The position numbers were made by a program, and so were the translations under genes. The notes beneath the pieces were generated by a model. That model saw only the letters and a program-made list of their open reading frames with translations, did not search any database and had not been told where the DNA came from. Below, in pieces: positions 13,980 to 22,503 of a stretch of DNA of 64,000 nucleotides. Within the stretch, counting starts at the first letter, position 1. Each line of letters opens with the position of its first letter. Source of the DNA: Tetranychus cinnabarinus (Eukaryota; Arthropoda; Arachnida; Trombidiformes; Tetranychidae); the NCBI GenBank assembly GCA_022266195.1, contig WHVY01000003.1, positions 7,068,001 to 7,132,000 on the forward strand, given 5' to 3'.

Positions 13980-16128
13980 ATGAATTTCCTTGCTGATTTG
14001 ACAAAAATGTCGCTCCATCTTGAAACTGGAAATATAAACTGTTGCAACACAGTCCACCAACCACCACAACCTGCGTTCCGAAGCATGCAATATTGCCAAG
14101 ATGCGACAACAAGACTTTTGCCATCAAAGCATATTGAACCAATGAACCGAAAACAAATTTGTTGCCTTGTTATTTTGGCATTCAGTTATTTTTGTATTGC
14201 TGCCAGTGGTTCCCTTCAAGCACCATTTTTCCCCGGCCAATGTGACATCAAAGGAGTATCTCCATTAACATATGGATTAATTTTTGGTGTCTTTGAATTG
14301 ATTGTAGCTTCAATGCCATCAATCTTTCGAAAAATGGTAATTCTTTCGTGGCTATGGAATGATTTCAATCATCGATTTTACATTTGTATTTACATAGCCT
14401 CAATTCAACTAACTCAATCGCTTTTGTTAATTCTTGTAGCTCATTTTTCATTTTCCATTCATTTTTGATTAGTTTGCCTACGTTTCACCCCATACCGCAC
14501 TAAGATTTGGATTATTTCTCACCGGAACTACTACTGTACTTTTTGGGTAAGACTAAATTGATTGTCTGTTCAGTGATTTCTGCTTCTCTTCATGAAATAA
14601 GTTTGACACAATTGCTCTGATTTGTTTCCATTTTAGCTAGAGGCAAAGCTTTATTTTAACATTGATTCAAAAGATATGATATGGTTTAGATACAATAACG
14701 ATGTAATAGCAAAATGCAAAGCTTTTTATCAATTTGCAATCTTTTTGTTCTCATTAACTTGATGTAGAGTTTTGGATAAGCTTACTTTAGCTAATCAATT
14801 TGCGGGGTTTGCCTTATTACTGAGAATCGGTGAAGGGCTTGGAGTTGCTGCTTTTGTTTCATCATGTCATGCACTTAAGGAATCTGAATTTCGTGAACAT
14901 CCTGTGCCTGCTTTGGTGAGTAAACTTAGTAAAACCAAAAGTAAACATTTGAAGTTTATTTAGCAATACTTTTTTGATTTGTTTAGACGGCTTTGAGCAT
15001 CGCTTCTTGTCTTGGAGCCTTATTAGGTTTACCGATTGGAGGTGCTCTTTTCATGGCTGGAGGTTATTTCATGCCCTTTGTAGTTTTTGGAAGTTTAACT
15101 TTATTTGCTTTCTTGATGAGTATCGTTATCTTGTCTAAATCAGGTACAAAAGTAAATTTTTACTGTAAAAACTTGAATTTTCAATGTTATCTTTCTACTT
15201 GTTCCAATTTCGCTCTTTTCTTCTTACAATATTTACTTACTACTCATGATAACTTTCCGATTCTTTTCCCTACTAGATGATTACATGTTGATTGGTGATC
15301 CAATTTCACCTGGATATTCAGATAAGTTTGTAGAAGTATTTGCCATTGCTGGTTCCGTTGCTCTTACTGGATTCAATGATGTTACTCTGGCTCATCACTT
15401 AAGTCTATTCGATCTCTCACCCATTCAACTCGCGTCAATATTCATGATAATTTTGTTTGCATTCCTTACCTTTCCAACTTTTTGCTGTGCATTCGGAAGT
15501 AATGGGGTATTAATACATTTTCGCAAACATTCACTAATTTAAATACTGTATAGCTATGATATGATGTTTTAACTTGTGATGTAAATGCTTTATTTTCATT
15601 TCTAAATATCCAGTTTGGCTCACTGTGGACTCCGATCGTAGGAACAGTTCTTATTATTATCGGCTTAATATCAATAGGACCAGCTAGTTTCATTCCTATT
15701 GAACCGTACGTATTGCTTGATGAGTGCCTTTAAAAAGTGGTATTTCATCATTATCTGTTCAACTTTCATAAATTTTCTTGTTTTGTTTCAGTGACTTGTG
15801 GTTAATAATTTTATCTTTAATCGTCATTGGATTTGGATTGCGTGCTAAGAAACTTTCCCCAACTTCTGATGGATGCAGCAAATGGCTTAAAGCTTTACCC
15901 ATAATTGCTACCTTTGTAGGGCCTGTCACTGGGGGTTGGCTCATAAGCACTGTTGGGTATAGAACTGCCACTGAAGTCGCTCTTGCACTCGAGATATTCA
16001 CGGTAATTCAGTTCATCCAACAAACCAATTTAATAAATTAATAATTTTCTCTTCTCTTTTTTCAGCTTATCCTTTTAATCATCCACAAAATTTGCAACTG
16101 TCGAACCCCGGTCGAACCATCATTTTAA
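13980..16128 (+). CDS. MFS transporter A, SLC18B1-like; 8 exons
   Basis: Join(13980..14336,14473..14546,14768..14915,14987..15143,15277..15506,15614..15705,15792..16002,16066..16128), 443 residues. All introns are GT-AG and every phase fits. It resembles vertebrate SLC18B1, a 12-TM major facilitator that carries polyamines in mammals; the substrate here is unknown. Recognisable segments: GSLQAPFFPGQCDIKGVSPL after TM1, RIGEGLGVAAF in TM4, a motif-C-like LGALLGLPIGGALFMAGGY in TM5, TGFNDVTLAHHLS in the second half, and FVGPVTGGWLISTVGYR near TM11. The N-terminal tail of about 55 residues is cytosolic. An alternative ATG at 14007 fits equally well. The end of exon 5 is diverged from copies C and D (ILFAFLTFPTFCCAFGSNG), and its donor (GTATTA) is weak, so this part is the least certain. 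Confidence 0.85.
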
Positions 16129-16310
16129 ACTATTTTAAAAATACCAGTTTTTTAATTAACCGTGTTTTTGAAAAACAAATTTTTTAGCATTTTTTCGTTC
16201 CATAAATATTATCATAATAAATTCATAATTTTTAATAAAAAATCAAAATAAAACTGATTTAAATATTTCATCATTATATTGAATCATTTAAAACAAAATC
16301 ATGATCAAGT

Positions 16311-16595
16311 CATTTCCGGTGTGTTAACAAATCAACATGCTTCAATTAATTAATTATACAGCTTTAAAAGTTAACGATTATTTGCAATTGATGATAGCTC
16401 GATGTAATTAACAAAATTCCCTTTTTGCTGGTTTGTGTCGAAAAATGATTGAGATTGCATTTATTAGAAGAATGCATATTCGAGTGCAACAGTTACAATT
16501 AGAAGATAAACACCACAAACACAATACAAATGATCTAAATCCGAAATTTTTTGACAATCTGCACATCGTTTTGAGTAACACCATGAACATATTCA
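16311..16595. repeat. Intergenic repeat R2 of the transporter array
   Basis: Second copy of the block at 13077-13290, here reaching further to the right (TCGTTTTGAGTAACACCATGAAC is shared with R3). Homology stops near 16595, which marks the left edge of the foreign island. An open stretch with QQLQLEDKHHK is shared in frame with R1. Confidence 0.8.
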
Positions 16596-16688
16596 TAGCC
16601 GCTTGGTTGAAAGAATTGCAGACTACAGTGCAGGTCAATTGTAGATAAAAGTCGTTTATCCAACCTGGATGTTCGCTTGTTAGTTTTG

Positions 16689-16983
16689 TTAATAATTGGC
16701 GATATGCTTTGTCAACCCATCTGCCTGGATTTTCATAATCTCTATCACAAAATCACGTATTGATACCCATAATTTGGATATCAGCAATACCAAAACAAGA
16801 TCATCTTGATTATTACTATATGGCGTGAAAACCAAAGGAACTTTCGTTAATCTTTCAGCTCGGACGCTTACATTTTCAAGCTCAGCCTTCCTTTGACAGA
16901 TATTTTGTAAAATTTGTTATAAATCTTATATAATTTCGTCCAATGATATCTGCCATCAACTGCCTCTGTTTCGGGTGTATCCA
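16689..16983 (-). pseudogene. Degraded coding relic of unknown origin
   Basis: On the minus strand two overlapping frames look protein-like and join if one frameshift is allowed: a first part reading DTPETEAVDGRYHWTKLYK and a second part with VSVRAERLTKVPLVFTPYS ending at a TAA at 16689-16691. I do not recognise the family. It could be part of the same mobile element as its neighbours. Confidence 0.3.
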
Positions 16984-17046
16984 GTGTATCGTTTTCCGAC
17001 TGCACTCAGCGTGAATTCGATATAGGCGATAAATAAACGGATATAG

Positions 17047-17676
17047 GTACAAAACCCATTGGTCGAAGAAGAAAGTTTAGAAGCCGAGTCAGCACTTGAT
17101 GAAGTAGACGCTGATGACGGCAAACCCGAGAGTGAAGGTGCCGAAGTCTCGCCTGAGGAGTGGGCAAAAGAGCCAACGGAAGAAGAATTGGCAAAATTTG
17201 CGACTATGCCCGTAGCTAATTATGATTTCAAATGTGGTTGTTGGTTCAGGCTACCTGCCTGGGCGGGCTCGTGTGATGAAAATTTTCGATACGAATTGGC
17301 GCACTTTAATACTTTAAATCCACCTTCCCAAGTAACAGGGTACACTGGGACAATACCCAAAGGTTTAGCTCAAGACATATCTAAGCTGCAAGATTTTGGG
17401 AACCCTCGTCATTTTATAGATGATATTACAGAAAAATATCGTTGTCGATGGTGTGGGCACAACTTTTCTAAAAGCTCTAACAAAGTAAGGCACGAGAAAG
17501 GTTGCGGTGCGATAGGTGCACCTGGGCACAAATGTGACATTCATTGTCACAATCCGGCGATCGGATTGAATTGTGTAGGAGCTGGCGTCTACACACCAGA
17601 TAAGACAATGATGGTCGGAATGGAAATAGCCGAGGGAACATCGCCAGACGCAGGCAAACCTCCAAAAAATGAATGA
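17047..17676 (+). CDS. Orphan ORF with a CxxC...HxxxxC finger; no ATG near its 5' end
   Basis: Open for about 209 codons, but the first in-frame ATG is at about 17207, so the 5' part is either an exon (an ATATAG acceptor-like site precedes it) or truncated. The first 50 residues are very acidic; then comes FKCGCWFRLPAWAGSCDENF, and a finger YRCRWCGHNFSKSSNKVRHE followed by KGCG, then a His/Cys-rich tail (HKCDIHCHN). Codons are GC-richer than in neighbouring genes. An AATAAA follows at 17705. I do not recognise the family; a mobile-element or captured viral gene is possible. No function is claimed. Confidence 0.5.
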   Translation, partial: VQNPLVEEESLEAESALDEVDADDGKPESEGAEVSPEEWAKEPTEEELAKFATMPVANYDFKCGCWFRLPAWAGSCDENFRYELAHFNTLNPPSQVTGYTGTIPKGLAQDISKLQDFGNPRHFIDDITEKYRCRWCGHNFSKSSNKVRHEKGCGAIGAPGHKCDIHCHNPAIGLNCVGAGVYTPDKTMMVGMEIAEGTSPDAGKPPKNE

Positions 17677-17704
17677 ATAGTGAATAACTTTTCCCTTTAG
17701 AAAT

Positions 17705-17710
17705 AATAAA
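17705..17710 (+). terminator. Poly(A) signal after the orphan ORF
   Basis: AATAAA 29 bases after the stop codon. Confidence 0.5.
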
Positions 17711-17806
17711 CGATTTTTCTTTACTTTGATGTTTCTATTGTTTTCTTTCAAAGTTTACTTTGTGCACTTAAAATGTTGTTGTTTTGAACTGAAATGGTAT
17801 ATGAAG

Positions 17807-17835
17807 TTAATTTGACTCATAAGAGTCATTTTAAA
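17807..17835. repeat. 29-bp direct repeat, copy 1
   Basis: Begins TTAATTTGACTC and ends TTTTAAA, with an internal palindrome GACTC-ATAA-GAGTC. It matches 18915-18943 at 28 of 29 positions. Confidence 0.85.
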
Positions 17836-18024
17836 GTTGAAAGTTGATACTTTGTTATGAACCATAACAGATAGCCTTGATAGGTCAAAAGATGACCAAT
17901 TAACGAACTGTGGAGTTTTCGTTGTGTTATTCTTTTTGTTTCTTGGCTTTTAACATGATGAAAGGGCTAGATGTGGTTCATTTGGTATTAAGTTTATGTT
18001 TTGAATTGTTTGATCTTTAACACC

Positions 18025-18618
18025 ATGCAGTCACTTGAAGATTTAAAATTTTATTATGGAAACTGTGTAAATTCAACAGAGGCAACTTTATTTTTGGATA
18101 ATGCAGCTACGGAAGATGATGCACCTATTTGTATTTTCACTGAATGTATTCATCAATCCAACATGTTCAGCAACTGTAACGTGGAGCAATATGACCATAG
18201 GGATATTTTCTTGTTACTTAACTGGTCGTATGACTTTGGAGTTTTTCCGGGGGCTAACTAACGCTTTATTCCGGGAAGCTCTACAGGCGAATGGTGTTGA
18301 TCTAACTTTGATTGTTGGCGATTTTAATGCCTACCATGAATCTTGGTCTACTGAAACTTGTAATAATTTTTACAAACGCCAGCGAGAACTACATTTGCAT
18401 CAATTGATATCAAACTTGGGTCTTATGGTTTTGAACGATTTGGGACGATGGATGCGAGGTACTACACATACGGTTAACGATTTATTCATTGGATGTTCAG
18501 GGATGGATGCAAGTGTAAATTCCGTATCCCATGCTCTGTTGAATGGTTAGACCATCGTCTATTGAAAGTTGAGTTCAACGCGCAAGCTGCTTTATTACAT
18601 TTACAAAGCAATAGGTAG
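18025..18618 (+). pseudogene. Relic of an endonuclease/exonuclease/phosphatase domain (LINE-type)
   Basis: Three successive frames together read like the EEP endonuclease of non-LTR retrotransposons: first part from ATG 18025 to 18261 (DDAPICIFTECIHQSNMF), then the core VDLTLIVGDFNAYHESWS with the GDFNA catalytic motif, then TVNDLFIGCSG, then after another frameshift DHRLLKVEF, matching the usual SDH end of the domain. Two frameshifts break it. No reverse transcriptase follows, so it is an isolated or truncated domain. AATAAA at 18711 follows. Confidence 0.7.
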
Positions 18619-18710
18619 GGAGTAGTCATCGAAGGTCTGACATATGAAGAAGGACAAGTGCGGCTTGATGAGGACTGTTGTCTATTTTGATTGTATGAAT
18701 ACATCAGTTT

Positions 18711-18716
18711 AATAAA
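18711..18716 (+). terminator. Poly(A) signal after the endonuclease relic
   Basis: AATAAA about 95 bases after the last stop of the relic. Confidence 0.4.
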
Positions 18717-18914
18717 CATTTAAACCATGGAAATAACTTTTTGTTAATGTAACCTTTTACAGTAAAAGTTTCAAACTTATTCCAATGGATTTTTTATGAC
18801 ATTGTTTTTGATTTAAAGAGAAGTACACTATTCCGGCTTCATTCTCAAGATTTTTTTGAATTACATCAGTAAAATGAGTTTGCAATGGGGAGTATATGGA
18901 TTTCCTGTGAATGG

Positions 18915-18943
18915 TTAATTTGACTCATAAGAGTCACTTTAAA
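18915..18943. repeat. 29-bp direct repeat, copy 2
   Basis: Same orientation as 17807-17835, 1108 bases away, with one mismatch (T to C in the right half). Together they bracket the endonuclease relic and its poly(A) signal. Confidence 0.85.
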
Positions 18944-19139
18944 TAATGAGTGTTTCAAGATACATAAAAGTAAGTTAAGGGTATCAAAATTAAAAAGTAA
19001 ATTAATATTAGTTGGATAGAATGATAGAATAATAGAGAATAGATATAATTGTTATTATTGTTATTTCAAAATAATGAGTAAAAGTGATATTTTTGCCAAA
19101 TACATTTTCGTAAAAACTATTGGAAAAGTAAGTTTGAAG

Positions 19140-19893
19140 TTATTGTACACAATCAGCGCACACATAGAAATTTTTAGTTGGAATTTTCTTAAGGCCAGCA
19201 CATCTAACATGGAACCAATTCTTGCAAAAATCCCATAGTACGACATCCGATGGACAAGGTTCTGGCATTGAAAGCAAAGCCAAGTCTTTCGGGCATTCAT
19301 GTGACCTTCGAAGTTTTTTTTCCAAGTCTTTGTCACCATCATCCAAGTATTGTTCAATGAGTGCGCGATTTACCTCCTGGTTCCAAAATTTTTGAAATAC
19401 ACCTTTGACGTGTTTTACAAATCCGCTTTTGTAATATGAAGTTCACCACTCAAAATAGGATTTAGCATGTCCAATGGGAGAAGGGCTAAACCAACTACAC
19501 CTGAGGCGCCATTTCCATCCACCACCATGAAAACCATTACAGCATTTCTGTTTTGATTAATTCTGTATGTCAAGTCAACAAAGAGAACCTCGGGGTACTC
19601 GACATAGGGTTTTTTATTTGATGATCTTGAAAAAATCGATTAAACCAAATCCCCCGTGTATGTAACGGGGACTGTAGCTTGCTCAAAGCTTTTCATCGTT
19701 GAAATCAACTTTTCGATGTATGTTTGACCACTATCACCGTTGTTCTTACGCACTAAATTTTGTATGTTTTTGCCTGTGATTGATTTCCCAAATTAAGAAC
19801 TCATTTTGGCGATCAGAACTTTATTATTTCCTTGGCACTCTTTTATATCTAAAAAGGGAAGTGTCTCAGGTGTCTCAATAATTTCGGATGGAA
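19140..19893 (-). pseudogene. ZSWIM/MULE-like transposase relic ending in a PHD-like finger
   Basis: Reading the minus strand: a first segment with SITGKNIQNLVRKNNGD, then the RNase-H-like core PEVLFVDLTYRINQNRNAVM followed by VVDGNGASGVVGLALL, the pattern of ZSWIM1/3 proteins and Mutator-like transposases. After a frameshift near 19420-19435 comes a final part with LWDFCKNWFHVRCAGLKK and YVCADC, spaced like a PHD finger, ending at 19140. Two in-frame stops (19793-19795 and 19640-19642) plus the frameshift make it inactive. The core is still easily readable, so decay is recent or the gene was host-used for a time. The PHD match is a pattern match only. Confidence 0.65.
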
Positions 19894-20757
19894 ACTATGT
19901 TCATTCGATAGAGCATAAAAAACTAGGATAAGGAATTGTCGGTTTTAGATAGGAAACTTTCGGTTCACGAGAAAATTGAGGTCAAAACCCGTTTTCTTGC
20001 AAAAAATGCAAAGTTTACCTAATTTTTTTCTAAATTTAAGTCATTTTGGATGGTTTGCAGACCTGAAAAATTCATTGGAAATATTTAAAACGCTATATAG
20101 TGTCTGCTAATAATGAATAAGTTCAAAATGAGTAAATTGATGATTATTCGAATTAAAATCATAAAAATCAAAAAAAATTATAAAAGCAGACATCTTCACA
20201 TTTTTTAGATGATCGTTTGTATAGTTGTGTTGCATGTTCATTTGCATAAATAGATATAAATTCTGACAATTCTTATAATTAAGAAAAATCTGGCAAACTT
20301 TTAATTCAATCATTTTAATCAACTTCTGAACTGTTATACTAAAATTGTCTGACTCGATCTATTGCAAAAGTTCATCATGAGATGGCGCAGTATCTCAATA
20401 ATTTGTACATTTAGCCTCAAAGCCTATTCATCCGAGTTTTTAGGACAAATAGGCGCTTTCCACAAACTCACAGGTAAACTTAGCTGTTGCTTATTTAACC
20501 TGTTTTTGTAAACTGATCGCATCAGAGTTTACTTAATTGTTGAGTGGAAAGGAAATGCAAATTGGTCTTTTACCTGTTGGTTTGCATTGTAAGTGAAGCT
20601 TTTGTTTTAAAGGTTGATTGAATATGAAATTCATTTCATGATTGGCAGTTTCATTTACATTGATGAGAATGATATAGGTCAATATTATTATTAGTTGAAT
20701 TGCATAAAGATGATTATCACTTGTTATATTGCACTTGTATAAACACATACAGTAGGT

Positions 20758-20960
20758 GTTAGGGTTAAGTTAACAAAAACAGGTCAGAGTTAAGTTAATT
20801 TCTAAGTCTCGCCATCTCGAGCATATTTAGTTTCTAGGGACAAGAAAAAGCCAATGCAACAGAAAACTGGACAAAAAAAGTTCGATTCTAATGGTACTTT
20901 AATTTATTGTTAGAGGGCGACTATGAAAAAAATCTCCTCTTTTGTTAACTTAACCCTAAC
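20758..20960. mobile_element. 203-bp element with 21-bp perfect terminal inverted repeats
   Basis: The left end GTTAGGGTTAAGTTAAC and the right end are perfect reverse complements over 21 bases (20758-20778 and 20940-20960). The interior has no coding capacity. I see no clear target-site duplication. Best read as a MITE or a solo hairpin-forming repeat. Confidence 0.65.
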
Positions 20961-21175
20961 CCGTATTTGAATCAAATTCCCGATAATCTAGGAATGAAGT
21001 TGAAGGTGAAATGTTTGAATGCAAAATTGAATCACTGGACACAACATTTTGTGGGTGTACGTTGAACTAATGCTGGCTGTTGGTTGAGTTACCGTTGAGG
21101 TTATACAAGGTCTTGAACCTTCAAGCTTTACTTGGATCCGTTGATGTTGAGTCTAGGGATGATGATGAGGGTTGA

Positions 21176-21316
21176 CACTCGGTTGAAGTGAGATCATCAC
21201 AAGCAATTTTTAACGTTGTGGATGAGGGAAAATTGGATGGTGAACATTATACTTTTGGCTTTGTGTTGGGCGAGAAGGAGGTGGTTGATGGAGAGAAAGA
21301 AGACGAGGAGGATTAA
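21176..21316 (+). pseudogene. Short acidic coding relic of unknown family
   Basis: A 46-codon stretch in one frame, FNVVDEGKLDGEHYTFGFVL followed by an E/D/K-rich tail and TAA, GC-richer than the flanks. Upstream in nearby frames is LLGSVDVESRDDDEG. No start codon. The family is not recognised. Confidence 0.3.
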
Positions 21317-21368
21317 CATTGAATCTGACACAAACCTTTACGACTATGTAAGGAATGAAATGAGCCTT

Positions 21369-21741
21369 ATTCAACTTTCAATGAATTTTCTTGTTTTGTT
21401 TCAGTGACATTTGGTTAATAATTTTATATTTAATCGTCATTGGATTTGGATTGCGTGCTAAAAAACTTTCCCCAACTTCTGATGGATGCAGCAAATGGCT
21501 TAAAGCTTTACCCATAATTGCTAACTTTGTAGGGCCTGTCACTGGAGGTTGTCTCATTAGCACTGTTGGGTATAGAACTGCCACTGAAGTCGCTCTTGCA
21601 CTCGAGATATTCACGGTAATTTAGTTTATCCAACAAACCAATTTAATAAACTAATATTTCTAATTCTCTTTTTTTCAGCTTATACTTTTAATCATTCGCA
21701 AAATTTGCAACTGTCGAACCCCGGTCGAACCATCTTTTTAA
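21369..21741 (+). pseudogene. Remnant A' of an MFS transporter (exons 7 and 8 only)
   Basis: Exon 7 equivalent 21405-21615 and exon 8 equivalent 21679-21741, nearly identical to exons 7 and 8 of copy A, including intron sequence and the following 3' flank. A few residues differ (DIW for DLW, NFVGP for TFVGP, GCLIS for GWLIS) but the frame and the stop are kept. Homology to A starts inside the preceding intron. Exons 1-6 are missing and the relic island lies in their place, so this cannot encode a transporter alone. Confidence 0.9.
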
Positions 21742-21865
21742 CTATTTTAAAAATACCAGTTTTTTAGCATTTTTTCGTTCCATAAATATTATCATAATAA
21801 ATTGATAATTTAAATAAAAATCAAAATAAAAATTGATTGAAATATTTCATTGAATCATTTAAAAC

Positions 21866-22205
21866 AAAATCATGATCAAGGCATTCCCAGTGTGTAAAAC
21901 AAATCAACATGCTCCAATTAACTAATTATACAGCTTTAAAAGTTAACAATTACATATTTATTATTTATAATTACAATGTATTTGCAATTGATGATAGCTC
22001 GAAATAATTAACAAAATTCCTTTTTGCTGGTTTGTGTCAAACAATGATTGAGATTGCAAACACAAGAATCCAACTTCAAATGAAACAATTGCAATTATAA
22101 GATTAAAAACTCAAAAAATACAAATGATCTATTATTAAATCGAAAATTGTATGACAATCAGCTCATCGTTTTGAGTAAAACTATGAAACATTTTCGCAGC
22201 GTTGC
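21866..22205. repeat. Intergenic repeat R3 of the transporter array
   Basis: Third copy of the block seen at 13077 and 16311, with an extra AT-rich 30-40 bases near 21950. It continues to ATGAAACATTTTCGCAGCG, which also occurs upstream of copy A (about 13700). Confidence 0.85.
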
Positions 22206-22325
22206 CTTGTGTTTAAAGTGTAATTAAAATAAAAACAGTCTCAATTATTTATAAATTGTCCAATATTTACAAATGATGGACAAATATTAATGAATAAAAA
22301 TAATTAAGTAATCAATCTGTTAATA

Positions 22326-22400
22326 GATAGATACTGTACTGACCGATACTTTATGATACCAAGATCTAGAAAGAGTATCAATAATTTCATTGTTTAATGG
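22326..22400 (+). promoter_or_regulatory. Conserved 5' module of transporter B
   Basis: TAGATAGATACTGTACTGACCGATAC, AAGATCTAGAAAGAGTATCA and TTTCATTGTTT in the same order as in copies A, C and D, 100-180 bases before the ATG. Confidence 0.5.
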
Positions 22401-22503
22401 TTAATGTTTCACCTGTTACATTTGATGTTTTAACTAAAACCTCATTTTTATTTTCTTTTTGATTTTGCTTGATTTAATCCTTTTTATAAACTATTTAGTC
22501 GAA

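Larger units (their letters stand above)
16596..21368. other. Island of unrelated relics inside the transporter array
   Basis: The transporter-type sequence that surrounds this 4.8-kb stretch stops at about 16595 and resumes at about 21369 in the intron before exon 7. In between are pieces unlike the array: a minus-strand relic, a zinc-finger ORF, an endonuclease relic, a ZSWIM/MULE-like relic, a 29-bp direct repeat, a small TIR element and a short acidic relic. Parts are clearly more GC-rich than the surroundings. I infer an insertion, or several nested ones, that replaced the front of a transporter copy. Stretches 18944-19139, 19894-20757 and 20961-21175 show nothing I can name. Confidence 0.65.
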
